DNA of 64,000 nucleotides from Colwellia sp. (GCA_002733765.1 NVWU01000023.1:1-64000), one strand, 5' to 3'. Positions 29,277 through 39,977 are shown, numbered from the stretch's first letter. Notes: a model not told the origin generated them from the sequence alone. A program made the numbers and translations.

Positions 29277-29723
29277 TTATTCAATGATGAATAGCGGTTG
29301 ATCAAATTCAATAGCATCTTCATTTTGTGCTAAGATTTCTTTGATAACACCGGATTTATCTGCTTCAATTTGGTTCATCATTTTCATGGCTTCAATAATA
29401 CATAAAGTATCGCCCGCATTTACATGCTTGCCAACTTCAGTAAATGATGGTGCATCAGGAGAAGTTGAAGCGTAGAAGGTACCTACCATTGGAGAACGAA
29501 CTATGTGACCTGTTTGTACTGGTGCAACAGCTTCAGCAGCTACTGGAGAAGCAAGCGGTGCAGCTACTGGAGAAGCAATTGGCGCTGCTTGCATTATTGG
29601 TGCTGCAACCATAGGAGCGCCACGACAAATTCGTACAGATTCTTCACCTTCAGAAATTTCTAATTCGTTTATTCCTGATTCTTCTACTAACTCGATAAGT
29701 TTTTTTATCTTACGAATATCCAT
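29277..29723 (-). CDS. accB: Biotin carboxyl carrier protein
   Basis: Carries biotin between AccC and the AccA/D transferase. The 148-residue protein has a conserved N-terminus ([20 protein letters not shown]), an Ala/Pro-rich flexible linker near residues 38-70 and a C-terminal biotinyl domain with the acceptor Lys in [18 protein letters not shown] (about residues 109-126). The acyl-carrier 'thumb' region [18 protein letters not shown] is present. It sits between aroQ and accC in the usual gammaproteobacterial order. Confidence 0.98.
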   Translation of the reverse strand: MDIRKIKKLIELVEESGINELEISEGEESVRICRGAPMVAAPIMQAAPIASPVAAPLASPVAAEAVAPVQTGHIVRSPMVGTFYASTSPDAPSFTEVGKHVNAGDTLCIIEAMKMMNQIEADKSGVIKEILAQNEDAIEFDQPLFIIE

Positions 29724-29787
29724 TGTAATACCTTAATTTAAGTTAAATATATTTCGAGCTTCACTAACATAGTTGTTGGTGACTTAC

Positions 29788-30249
29788 TCATAACTTGTTA
29801 TCTGTTTTTTCTAAATACTCTTTTGCTGATTCAAGTGCATAGCCATAGCCTTTAGCACCTAACCCACATATAACACCGTTAGCAACATCGGATAAATAGG
29901 AATGTTGTCTAAATTTTTCCCTAGCATGCACATTAGATAAATGCACTTCAATAAAAGGAATATCTACAGCTAACAATGCATCTCGAATTGCTACACTAGT
30001 GTGAGTAAAAGCCGCAGGGTTTATAATAATGAAATCGATTTTTTGAAATGCTTGATGAATGGTATTAATTAATACATGTTCAGCATTTGATTGCATATGA
30101 GATAGTTCAATTTCATATGTTTGTGCTTGTTGTGTTAATTGGCTAATAATCTCATTTAATGTTTGCGCACCATAGATTTCAGGTTCACGCTTACCTAACA
30201 TATTTAAATTTGGGCCATTTAACACTAAAATTTTGAACTTTGTAGTCAT
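29788..30249 (-). CDS. aroQ: Type II 3-dehydroquinate dehydratase
   Basis: Dehydrates 3-dehydroquinate to 3-dehydroshikimate in the shikimate pathway. The 153-residue protein begins with [20 protein letters not shown] and contains the catalytic Tyr in [19 protein letters not shown], the His of EVHLSN, and the Arg segment [12 protein letters not shown]. The frame is open to a GTG at 30264, but ATG 30249 places the start at the family position. The gene leads the aroQ-accB-accC cluster. Confidence 0.95.
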   Translation of the reverse strand: MTTKFKILVLNGPNLNMLGKREPEIYGAQTLNEIISQLTQQAQTYEIELSHMQSNAEHVLINTIHQAFQKIDFIIINPAAFTHTSVAIRDALLAVDIPFIEVHLSNVHAREKFRQHSYLSDVANGVICGLGAKGYGYALESAKEYLEKTDNKL

Positions 30250-30770
30250 CTTCGTCAAAAACACCGATAAAATTAATTCATTAAGAATGATTACATAAAA
30301 TAATGCGAGAGTGAACTAAAAAAAGCTATTTTTCTTATTTAGACGCTTATTATCGTGTTTTCGAAGAATATAGCAGCAAAATACTGGTCTTATCTGTTTG
30401 TTATGATGAATTGTTGGTTTTTTTTAGATTGTTGATTATACTTATAGTTATAGCGCGTCGGTATTTTTTAAGATGTTGTTTTTAAATGGATTGAATTTTC
30501 AAATGAACTAGATACTAATTTTTAATTCATTTAAAGTTCAAATGGTTATCTAATAAATAATCAACCAGGAAGGTATGACAAATGACTTTTGTTGTTTGTT
30601 TTTAGCAACTAATAGTTGAAACGGATAGGTAACTTCTGATACCTTATTGAAAATATTATTCTTTATTTACCTTTCAATAATAAAGTGTTTTTAATTGTTA
30701 TAATTTTTCTTGTAGCTAATACCAATCCTATTAAATCCCCCCAAATAATAATTGGTATAGCAAGGACAGT
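30250..30770. other. 521-bp divergent intergenic region, partly structured
   Basis: Holds promoters for aroQ (left) and the operon at 30771 (right). A 14-codon ORF with a good AGGAAGGT ribosome site lies at 30575-30619 (plus), followed by inverted repeats TTATTGAAA (30643-30651) / TTTCAATAA (30672-30680). TACCAAT (30720-30726) and ATTGGTA (30751-30757) flank the final leader. No GEMM-type c-di-GMP riboswitch core was recognised. Confidence 0.5.
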
Positions 30771-31196
30771 ATGATCAAAACTTTTTACTCTTTATGCTTA
30801 ATTATATTTCTAGGCTGCATTAGCGTGTCAGTTTATGCTGTTGACGTTATTACACATCCATCTGTAAGTGAACCTATTTTAACGACATCTCAATTGCGTC
30901 GTATCTATACAATGCGTCAAACGCAGTGGTCGGATGGTCAACGCATTACTGTTTTTGTGTTGCCTCGACATCATGTGCTACATTTACAATTCAGTAAGGA
31001 ACGTTTAGAAATGTACCCTTATCAGCTTGACCGTATATGGAACAAATTAACATACTCGGGCCTTGGAGTAGCACCAATTACTATTACTTCTCCAGAAAAA
31101 CTTGTTGAGGCGGTTAGAAAAACGCCAGGGGCAATAGGCTATGTTAGAAAACTTAAAGATGAGAAAGATTTTTATATTATTAAAGTTAAAGGCTAA
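30771..31196 (+). CDS. Periplasmic phosphate-binding (PstS-like) domain protein
   Basis: A 141-residue exported protein: a signal peptide (MIKTFYSLCLIIFLGCISVSVYA) and a short periplasmic-binding-protein-like domain, with LRRIYTMRQTQWSDGQRITVF near 44-64 and TPGAIGYVRKLKD near 117-129. These match one lobe of the PstS-like substrate-binding family. It is about half the length of a full PstS and has no ABC permease nearby. It opens an operon with an outer-membrane barrel and a GGDEF-EAL protein, suggesting sensing or surface signalling rather than import. Confidence 0.82.
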   Translation: MIKTFYSLCLIIFLGCISVSVYAVDVITHPSVSEPILTTSQLRRIYTMRQTQWSDGQRITVFVLPRHHVLHLQFSKERLEMYPYQLDRIWNKLTYSGLGVAPITITSPEKLVEAVRKTPGAIGYVRKLKDEKDFYIIKVKG

Positions 31197-31206
31197 GGTG
31201 GCAAAT

Positions 31207-32397
31207 GTGCTCATAAAAAAACGACTTTTGTTGACCGTTATATTTTATTTTTTTACTACTGCGGTTATAGCATCAGATCAAAACTTCCAACTACATGGTT
31301 TTGCTGCTCAAGGTCTTATTAATGTTAATGGTAGTAATTTTGTTAATGATGATGGTTCATTGTCTACTGAGTTAACTGAAATTGGCTTAAATGCTTCTTA
31401 TCAATTAAGCTCCTCATTTAGGTTAGCTGGGCAGGTGGTGCATTTAGATGGAGGCAATCGTTATAACGATGGTGTCAGAGTGGATTATGCATTGCTAGAT
31501 TGGTCAGCATATAGCAATGAATATTGGCAAGTGAATTTGTATGTAGGTCGTTATAAGAATTACCATTGGCTGTATTCTAGCACTAGAGATGTGCCTTTTA
31601 CCCGCCCCAGTATTATTTTGCCGCAATCAGTATATTTCGATGGTTTTCGAGATATTGCGGTAGGTGCTGATGGCGTTGCCGTTAAAATTAGTCATAGCTC
31701 AGATGATTTAGGTTATTTTGATTTTAATATGAGTACAGGCGCTTCTTCCATTTCAGACGAGCAAACAAAAATTATTTTAAGTGACTTTGCTTTTGGTAAA
31801 ATGAAGCATACCTACGATTTACAAGCGAGTCTTTATTGGCAGCCTTTACTTTCTCCTTGGCGATTTGGTATAGCATTGTTAGACAGTGATTTTGAATATA
31901 ATGCTGCAGAGACAGGAGATGTATTTATCAATGCTAATATCACCTTACAGCGTTATATGGCCAATATTTTATATGAAGGTGAACGCTGGGAGTTTAGTGG
32001 TGAAATACTTCAAGAACGTTTTGTTTTTGACGGTTTTTACTATGAAGGGGCACATCGAGACACTATTGGCCAAGGTATGTTTGTGCAATCACAATATAAA
32101 GTTAATCAGGACTTAACTTTATTGCTTCGATATGAACGAATATATGTGAATAAAGATGATAAAAAGGGTCATGATTTAGAAGATAGCACTCAAGGTTTAG
32201 TACCGAGTTATTTTGCTTATCAATATGATGCAACCGTCGGCTTTTCTTGTGACTTAGCAGAAAATTTTCGTATGCAATTTGAGTATCATTATATTAAAGG
32301 AACAGCTCGGCTTACCCCTGTTGTTTTACCTAACCCAAAAATCAATAATAGTGAAAACTGGCAATTGTGGGCTGTACAACTAATGTATTGGTTTTAA
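31207..32397 (+). CDS. Predicted outer-membrane beta-barrel (porin-like) protein
   Basis: A 396-residue exported protein with a signal peptide (VLIKKRLLLTVIFYFFTTAVIAS), many alternating amphipathic strands and a C-terminal Trp-Phe typical of outer-membrane barrels. GTG 31207 is chosen because AAGGTGG lies 6 nt upstream; a frame back to 31141 overlaps the previous gene and is unlikely. It sits between the PstS-like protein and the GGDEF-EAL protein with short gaps. The specific substrate is unknown. Confidence 0.78.
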   Translation: MLIKKRLLLTVIFYFFTTAVIASDQNFQLHGFAAQGLINVNGSNFVNDDGSLSTELTEIGLNASYQLSSSFRLAGQVVHLDGGNRYNDGVRVDYALLDWSAYSNEYWQVNLYVGRYKNYHWLYSSTRDVPFTRPSIILPQSVYFDGFRDIAVGADGVAVKISHSSDDLGYFDFNMSTGASSISDEQTKIILSDFAFGKMKHTYDLQASLYWQPLLSPWRFGIALLDSDFEYNAAETGDVFINANITLQRYMANILYEGERWEFSGEILQERFVFDGFYYEGAHRDTIGQGMFVQSQYKVNQDLTLLLRYERIYVNKDDKKGHDLEDSTQGLVPSYFAYQYDATVGFSCDLAENFRMQFEYHYIKGTARLTPVVLPNPKINNSENWQLWAVQLMYWF

Positions 32398-32413
32398 ATA
32401 AGGAAGTTAACTA

Positions 32414-34870
32414 ATGGCAAAAACCTTTATTAGTGTGCCAACCAAGTTGTTGATATTAATTGTATCTGCCTTATTGTTTTTAGCTATAGGCTTCACCACC
32501 TTATCATTATCGCGACTGCAAGATGATTTTCAGCAGTTTCAGCAGAGTACTTTAGATCAAGGCCAAGCTCAGTTCGCTTTGCATAGCGATATTTTACGTT
32601 CTAAATTAAATGTTTGGTTGGAGTCTTTTTCTGAGATGACACAACTTTCTCAGCAAAATGACTTCACCACTTTTGCACAACAGCTAGCTAGACAAGTTGA
32701 TGGTTTAAATTTTAATTTAAATGTTGAAGATGTCTGGCTGGTAGATGATCTTGATCAAGTGCTTTTTTCAACCTCTGAAGTTCCTACCATAGTGCAGGAC
32801 AATATTGCGCAAGTCTTTAAGCTACAACAGCCAAGTCATCAAATTTATTGTCAAAATAGTTGTCAATTATTATTGAGCTTACCGCTACTCAATAACCAAG
32901 GAGATGAGGTTGTTATTACCATGAGTGCTTCGCTTATTGATATGCTATATGCGATTAAAACTTCATTAAATAGTGATGTAGCGATAATTAGTGTTGCTGA
33001 GAAAAATGATGGCACGAGTGGAGATGTGAAAATTCTTTCAGCATCTAATATAGCGCTAACTCAAAAACTTCTGGATATGCATCAGCAAGCTAGTTTACAT
33101 ACTATGCTTGAACAAGGTCTGGAAAGTGATTTAACTGAGCATAATTACCTAGTTAACTTATTGCCTTTAGCAAAAAACAATCAACGAGCATTTTATTTAA
33201 CCTTAATAGATGATGTTACAACGTTTAAAAATAAAAATGCTAAATATCGACAGCAGTTTTTAATTTCTCTTACGGGCATATTTATTGTTTTAGGTTTTTT
33301 TGTCTATTTTATTGCTCGACCCTTCACCAAACGCTTGTTACGCTTGTCTGGCGCACTACCGCTTTTATCGAACAAAAAATTTGATAAATTTAGGCTGATA
33401 AAGTTGAAAAGGCCTATTTTATTTGCTGATGAGTTAGATATATTAACTGACTCTGCATTAGAGTTAAGTTATGAATTAGAGCAGTTAAATATAGAGGTTG
33501 AGCAAAAAACTAAAGAATTAGAAAATATAGCTATGTACGATTTATTGACAGGCTTACCTAATCGAAACATGCTGAATTATCAATTACGTAAATCCATCGC
33601 TAATATTAGTCGTTATGGCGGCGGCGTGGCGGTGTTATTTTTAGATTTAGATGATTTTAAAAAAGTGAATGATAGTAATGGCCACAGTGAAGGAGATAAA
33701 CTCTTAATTCAAGCAGCTGAACGAATTCGCTTGAGTGTTGGACGAATTGATTTGGCCTGTCGTTTTGGCGGCGATGAGTTTGTTGTTGTGCTTGGAAATT
33801 TAACGTCGGTGAATGAAGCGGTAACGATTGCTGATATATTACTTGAGCAGTTTAAAGAACCAATTAGGCTAGATTCGAGTATTTTTTATGTATCAACCAG
33901 TATTGGTATTGCTTATACCGAGAGGGCTGATGAGAAAGCAGAATACATAATTTCTCATGCGGACATTGCTATGTATGAAGCTAAAGATAATGGTGGTGGC
34001 CAATATTACGTTTATCATCAAGAAATGTATCAGCGGGTTGCGCGTAGAGTTATGCTTGAAGCTGAAGTGCGCCAAGCACTTGCTAAAAAACAATTTAGTT
34101 TAAGTTTACAGCCTCAGTTACGTACAAAAGATAAAAAAGTCTATGGTTTTGAAGCGCTACTTCGTTGGAAGCATCCTGAACGAGGAATGATTTCACCAGA
34201 TGATTTCATTCCAATTTTAGAAAATTCTCAGTATATGATTGAGTTAGGTTATTGGATTATCAATCGTTGCTTTGAATTAGCTGTAGCGATTAGAAAGCAG
34301 GGGCTAACCGACACTAAAATATCAATAAACTTATCGGCAGGACAGTTTATTGATGCTAATCTACCAATATATCTGCATAGTTTACTTATACAGTATTCAC
34401 TACCGGCGCAAATGTTTGAGTTAGAGTTAACAGAGCAAACGCTAGTTAAAGATATTGATCATACCATTGCTATGATGGATGAATTAAAGAGTATGGGTTT
34501 TTCTTTCGCTATTGATGATTTTGGTACAGGCTATTCTTCGCTAGCTTATATAAAGAAAATGCCAATAGATGTGATTAAAATTGATCAAAGTTTTGTTTTT
34601 GGTATGTTAGAAAATCATGCTGATTACCAAATTATTATGTCGACTATTGCCATGGTAAAGAACTTAGGGTTAACGGTTATTGCCGAAGGGGTTGAAACAG
34701 CAGCACAATTACGTAGTTTATCTGAAAATGATTGCGATATTATCCAGGGTTATTACTTTTCAAAACCGATTCCAGAAGTGGACCTCTTTGATTTTATTGA
34801 AAACCATATTCAAGGAGGCTACTGGAAAACCCAAGTTGAAAAGCAGCCATTAATACTGCTTAAAGAATAA
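32414..34870 (+). CDS. Membrane GGDEF-EAL c-di-GMP signalling protein
   Basis: An 818-residue inner-membrane protein with an N-terminal helix (10-30), a periplasmic sensor region of about 240 residues, a second helix (about 282-300), then cytoplasmic GGDEF and EAL domains. The cyclase signature is intact (RFGGDEF; GGDEF at 452-456). The RxxD inhibitory site is not intact: GRID precedes it. The phosphodiesterase residues look complete: EALLRW at 580, NLSAGQF, ELTEQ, DDFGTGYSS, KIDQSF, AEGVE and QGYYFSKP. Either or both activities are possible. Operon context suggests it reads the periplasmic PstS-like protein. Confidence 0.92.
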   Translation: MAKTFISVPTKLLILIVSALLFLAIGFTTLSLSRLQDDFQQFQQSTLDQGQAQFALHSDILRSKLNVWLESFSEMTQLSQQNDFTTFAQQLARQVDGLNFNLNVEDVWLVDDLDQVLFSTSEVPTIVQDNIAQVFKLQQPSHQIYCQNSCQLLLSLPLLNNQGDEVVITMSASLIDMLYAIKTSLNSDVAIISVAEKNDGTSGDVKILSASNIALTQKLLDMHQQASLHTMLEQGLESDLTEHNYLVNLLPLAKNNQRAFYLTLIDDVTTFKNKNAKYRQQFLISLTGIFIVLGFFVYFIARPFTKRLLRLSGALPLLSNKKFDKFRLIKLKRPILFADELDILTDSALELSYELEQLNIEVEQKTKELENIAMYDLLTGLPNRNMLNYQLRKSIANISRYGGGVAVLFLDLDDFKKVNDSNGHSEGDKLLIQAAERIRLSVGRIDLACRFGGDEFVVVLGNLTSVNEAVTIADILLEQFKEPIRLDSSIFYVSTSIGIAYTERADEKAEYIISHADIAMYEAKDNGGGQYYVYHQEMYQRVARRVMLEAEVRQALAKKQFSLSLQPQLRTKDKKVYGFEALLRWKHPERGMISPDDFIPILENSQYMIELGYWIINRCFELAVAIRKQGLTDTKISINLSAGQFIDANLPIYLHSLLIQYSLPAQMFELELTEQTLVKDIDHTIAMMDELKSMGFSFAIDDFGTGYSSLAYIKKMPIDVIKIDQSFVFGMLENHADYQIIMSTIAMVKNLGLTVIAEGVETAAQLRSLSENDCDIIQGYYFSKPIPEVDLFDFIENHIQGGYWKTQVEKQPLILLKE

Positions 34871-34908
34871 CTTAAAATAAACAAGAGTACGAACCAATAA
34901 GTAGTCAG

Positions 34909-36780
34909 TTAAAATATTGCGTTAACATGAAGACTGAATTCATTAGCCTCCATAAAGCCAGTAATACGTTGCTGGCTTAATTCTTCACCTTGTAAATTAA
35001 AGAATAAAATAGAAGGTAAACCGAAAACATTGAAATGCTCCATTAGTTCAATATTTTTATTAGTGCCAGTATCAGTTAAATCTATTTGTAATAACACCGA
35101 GTTAGCTAAGGCTTTTTGTACCTTACTATCAGAAAATGTATATTTTTCAAATTCTTTACAGGCGATACACCAGTCAGCATATAAATCTAGCATCACTGTT
35201 TTTCCCTGCTCATTAGCTTGATTAATGGCTGTTTGTAATTCTTTCAATGTGTTCACTTGTGTAAAGTGCTGTACCTTTTGAACGGTGTTCGATTCCACAA
35301 CAGGTAAATTTTGATTAGGTGCAACAAGTTGATACGCCATATTCGCGCCAACAAATAACATTAAGAAGATGACTAATGAACGAGCACCAAACCAGAAATT
35401 TCTACTGTCATCGTTAATATTGGTCACATAAAAATAACTTGCGGAACTTAGTATAAGTAGAGCCCACAATGCTTGACTGGCAACTTCAGGAATAAAACGT
35501 TCAAGTAAAAATATCGGTACAGCCAATAACAGTAAACCAAAAATATTTTTGATAATATTCATCCAAGCTCCGGCTTTTGGCAATAATTTTCCACCAGAAC
35601 TACCCAATATTAGTAGCGGTAATCCCATACCTAAACTTAATGAATACAACGCCGATGCGCCTAACACGACATCTCCAGTTTGGGATATATATAATAAAGC
35701 TCCAGTGAGTGGTGCCGTTGTACAAGGAGAAGCCACTAAGCCAGATATAACGCCCATCATGACTACACCTGCAATAGATCCACCTTTTTGTTTATTACTT
35801 ATGTTGTTCAATTTGTTTTGCCAGCTAGCAGGTAATGCTAAATTAAAAATACCAAACATAGAAAGCGCTAAAAAGATAAACAACACGCTTAGTGCAATTA
35901 ATATAAAGGGATGTTGAAAAACGGCTTGAAATTGTGCACCTGCTAACGCAACGACAATACCGAGTAAGGTATAAGTGACAGCCATGCCCTGTACATAGAA
36001 GAAAGATAAAGTGAAGGCCTTCTTGGTTGTCAGCGCTTTACCTTGACCAACAATAATTCCCGTTAAAATCGGGTACATAGGGAAAACACAGGGCGTAAAC
36101 GATAATAATAAGCCACCAACAAAAAAAGCGATTAACGTTACGATTAAGCTGTCTTGTTTTAACATATCTGCCAGTTGATGTTGCTTACTAGTTGGTGTTG
36201 TTTTGTCAATTTTTTTAGTTTTCTGTTCAACCAATGAGGCGCTATCATCCGCTTTAATAAGAGCTGAAAATATAGCAGTAGCATCATTTGATGTGCTGTG
36301 AGCTAATAGACTATCTAATGCGATCACTTTATTGGTTGGTGGGTAACATAGGCCTTTATCAGCACAGCCTTGATAACGAATAGTGATACTGGAATTTTCA
36401 TTTGCTTGTTCAATATTTAAGGTAAACTTTAGCTGCTCTCTGTAAACTTGTTGAATACCAAAAAACTCATCTTCATGATCTAACCCGATAGGTAAATCTA
36501 TAGTTGAATAACTCGCATTGTTAGCGGTAAACCTGAATTGGTGGCGATAGAGATAATACCCTTCGCTAATATCGAAGATGATATGCAATTGATCGTTTTG
36601 TTGATCAAAATTAAAAGAAAAAGCCTGATCTACTTTCAAAAACTCATCATCATTACTAAATAAAGAGGTACTTGAGGTATCAAAAATAGATTTTTGGGCA
36701 TGGCTGATTGTTGGTAAGAAGGTTACCAATGTCAAAAGTAGACTAACAATCAAGTTAAGAAACAAAGAGGATTTTTTCAT
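34909..36780 (-). CDS. dsbD: Thiol:disulfide interchange protein DsbD
   Basis: Moves electrons from cytoplasmic thioredoxin to periplasmic DsbC, DsbG and CcmG. The 623-residue protein has a signal peptide, an N-terminal domain with its Cys pair in CADKGLCYPPTNK (about residues 139-151), an eight-helix core with the two essential cysteines in SFTPCVFPMYPILTG and ASPCTTAPLTGALL, and a C-terminal thioredoxin-like domain with WCIACKEFE. It lies directly downstream of the decayed cutA; in E. coli cutA is likewise upstream of dsbD. Confidence 0.97.
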   Translation of the reverse strand: MKKSSLFLNLIVSLLLTLVTFLPTISHAQKSIFDTSSTSLFSNDDEFLKVDQAFSFNFDQQNDQLHIIFDISEGYYLYRHQFRFTANNASYSTIDLPIGLDHEDEFFGIQQVYREQLKFTLNIEQANENSSITIRYQGCADKGLCYPPTNKVIALDSLLAHSTSNDATAIFSALIKADDSASLVEQKTKKIDKTTPTSKQHQLADMLKQDSLIVTLIAFFVGGLLLSFTPCVFPMYPILTGIIVGQGKALTTKKAFTLSFFYVQGMAVTYTLLGIVVALAGAQFQAVFQHPFILIALSVLFIFLALSMFGIFNLALPASWQNKLNNISNKQKGGSIAGVVMMGVISGLVASPCTTAPLTGALLYISQTGDVVLGASALYSLSLGMGLPLLILGSSGGKLLPKAGAWMNIIKNIFGLLLLAVPIFLLERFIPEVASQALWALLILSSASYFYVTNINDDSRNFWFGARSLVIFLMLFVGANMAYQLVAPNQNLPVVESNTVQKVQHFTQVNTLKELQTAINQANEQGKTVMLDLYADWCIACKEFEKYTFSDSKVQKALANSVLLQIDLTDTGTNKNIELMEHFNVFGLPSILFFNLQGEELSQQRITGFMEANEFSLHVNAIF

Positions 36781-36785
36781 TTATT

Positions 36786-37103
36786 TTACTTCAACGATTC
36801 AGTTATCCAGTTTAAATAATGCGTATCACCTTGCTGGATGTTCAAGGTAATCACTTTTATTACATCGGTAAGGATGTAATTCATTTATTCGTGCAGTTAA
36901 TGGCTTAAATTTAGCGCTATCCGTTTTAATTCACAATTGTATTTCTTGGTTATACTGTCGCTCTGTCGACTGAATATACACTGAAGCCACATTAGGTTTA
37001 ATATTGATACACGCAGTTAATCTTTCTGTTACTAAATGCTGAGCGATATTATGGATCATATTTTTATTTAGACAAGTCGATAGTATTAATTGAAAATTAT
37101 CAT
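36786..37103 (-). pseudogene. cutA: Decayed cutA (divalent-ion tolerance protein) upstream of dsbD
   Basis: On the minus strand the reading FQLILSTCLNK, then HNIAQHLVTERLTACINIKP and NVASVYIQSTERQYNQEIQL follows CutA closely. It is broken by an in-frame TGA (36931-36933), resumes in the same frame as IKTDSAKFKPLTARINELHPY, shifts by one extra base near 36850, and continues as DVIKVITLNIQQGDTHYLNW and ITESLK to a stop at 36786, five bp before dsbD. The start is also unclear: the nearest ATG (37103) is out of frame with the body. All lesions are small, implying recent loss or sequencing error. Confidence 0.85.
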
Positions 37104-37144
37104 TCCTAATGGGAGTGTAATTTACTAGTATTCTCTTAAAAAAA

Positions 37145-37179
37145 ACTTAACAATACTAGTCTTGTTAAGTACATTTTTT
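37145..37179. other. Bidirectional terminator-like hairpin between cutA remnant and fxsA
   Basis: A perfect 9-bp stem ACTTAACAA / TTGTTAAGT with an 8-nt loop. The plus side is followed by six T; the minus side is followed by a longer T run. It lies upstream of genes on both sides, so it terminates no annotated gene. It may end an unannotated transcript or insulate the heat-shock promoter. Confidence 0.55.
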
Positions 37180-37196
37180 CTCAGGGTCATACACAC

Positions 37197-37224
37197 CTTG
37201 AAAAAGACCCGTTAAGCCCAATAT
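37197..37224 (+). promoter_or_regulatory. Heat-shock (sigma-32-type) promoter of fxsA
   Basis: CTTGAAA at 37197-37203, a 12-bp spacer, then GCCCAATAT at 37216-37224; consensus is CTTGAAA, about 12-15 bp, then CCCCATNT. It lies 27 bp before the fxsA start codon. Confidence 0.65.
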
Positions 37225-37250
37225 AAGTTTCATAGAAATGAGGAATTATT

Positions 37251-37763
37251 ATGTTTCGTGTGTTATTTGTACTTTTTATTATTATCCCTATTATTGAAAT
37301 TAGCGTGTTAATGCAAGTAGGCGAGCTGCTCGGAATGTGGCCAACTATAGGTATTGTTATTTTGAGTGCTTGGATTGGCGCAAAATATGTTCGTCAGCAA
37401 GGTTTAGCAACACTGCAATCGGTACAAGTTAAAATGGCACAAGGTGAAATGCCATCAGGTGAAATTGTTACCGGGCTAATGTTGTTAGTTGCTGGAGTAT
37501 TGTTAATTACCCCAGGCTTTGTTACCGATATTTTTGGCTTATCATTATTAGTGCCTAGCGTGCGCCAAATGATTGCAACTAGCGTACAAAAGCATATTAA
37601 AGTGAATTCTTATATGGCAGGAAGCAGCACCAATACGAGTGGCTTTCATAGTGGAAATACTTATGACCATGAGGATTTCTCTCAAACATCAAAACCAGAG
37701 AGTAAAGCTATATCTCAACATCATAGTGAAACTATTGATGGCGAGTATACTCGTAAAGAATAA
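37251..37763 (+). CDS. fxsA: FxsA family inner-membrane protein
   Basis: A 170-residue protein of the FxsA (suppressor of F exclusion of phage T7) family. The N-terminal membrane segment FRVLFVLFIIIPIIEISVLM is followed by LLGMWPTIGIVILSAWIGAK, RQQGLATL, and GLMLLVAGVLLITPGFVTDI near 81-100. The hydrophilic His/Ser-rich tail after residue 118 is variable. AGGA precedes the ATG. It lies upstream of groES, as in E. coli, where the two loci are neighbours. Its normal cellular function is unknown. Confidence 0.93.
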   Translation: MFRVLFVLFIIIPIIEISVLMQVGELLGMWPTIGIVILSAWIGAKYVRQQGLATLQSVQVKMAQGEMPSGEIVTGLMLLVAGVLLITPGFVTDIFGLSLLVPSVRQMIATSVQKHIKVNSYMAGSSTNTSGFHSGNTYDHEDFSQTSKPESKAISQHHSETIDGEYTRKE

Positions 37764-37779
37764 AAAAATAATCAGTGGG

Positions 37780-37807
37780 CTTGTGAATACTAATTTCATC
37801 CCCACTT
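37780..37807 (+). promoter_or_regulatory. Heat-shock (sigma-32-type) promoter of groESL
   Basis: CTTGTGAA at 37780-37787, a 12-bp spacer, then CCCCACTT at 37800-37807, closely matching the sigma-32 consensus halves. It lies 59 bp before the groES start codon and suggests that groESL can be transcribed independently of fxsA. Confidence 0.75.
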
Positions 37808-37865
37808 CTAGTTACAACAAATTAACTATGTTAATTACTAATTGAATACCTTCAGGAGAGAATAA

Positions 37866-38156
37866 ATGAGCATTCGTCCATTACATGACCGTGTAATTAT
37901 AAAACGTAAAGAAGTAGAATCAAAATCAGCTGGTGGCATTGTTTTAACGGGTAGTGCTGCTGAAAAGTCTACTCGCGGTGAAGTTATTGCTGTGGGTAAT
38001 GGCCGTGTATTAGAAAACGGTGAAGTACGTGCTTTAGACGTTAAAGTGGGTGACCAAGTTATATTTTCAGAAGGCTATGGCTTAAAAACTGAAAAGATTG
38101 ATGGTGAAGAAGTACTTATTTTAAGTGAGTCTGACATTCTTGCAATCGTAGAATAG
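37866..38156 (+). CDS. groS: Co-chaperonin GroES
   Basis: Heptameric lid of the GroEL folding chamber. The 96-residue protein starts [20 protein letters not shown] and carries the mobile loop [18 protein letters not shown] (about residues 21-38) and the roof region [20 protein letters not shown] precedes the ATG. It is cotranscribed with groEL, although the spacer to groEL (183 bp) is longer than the enterobacterial one. Confidence 0.98.
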   Translation: MSIRPLHDRVIIKRKEVESKSAGGIVLTGSAAEKSTRGEVIAVGNGRVLENGEVRALDVKVGDQVIFSEGYGLKTEKIDGEEVLILSESDILAIVE

Positions 38157-38174
38157 TCGCCAGAATTTTTATGT

Positions 38175-38236
38175 CGCTAGTTCCCACAATAGCGGCATTA
38201 GAAGTATTCACTGGCTAGCGTCAGCTCCGTACTTCT
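38175..38236 (+). other. Two small stem-loops in the groES-groEL spacer
   Basis: CGCTA/TAGCG (38175-38179 / 38190-38194) and AGAAGTA/TACTTCT (38200-38206 / 38230-38236). No T run follows either, so these are not terminators. They could affect mRNA processing or the GroES:GroEL ratio. Confidence 0.45.
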
Positions 38237-38294
38237 TCTTTGCTCTTGAGCGAATTAGCATAATTAAAATGCTGCTTGGATGCATAGGTTTTAA

Positions 38295-39976
<1,682 letters not shown>

Positions 39977-39977
<1 letters not shown>

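Noticed and set aside
30250..30770. c-di-GMP riboswitch upstream of the GGDEF-EAL operon
   Set aside because: The conserved GEMM core was not found, although hairpins are present.
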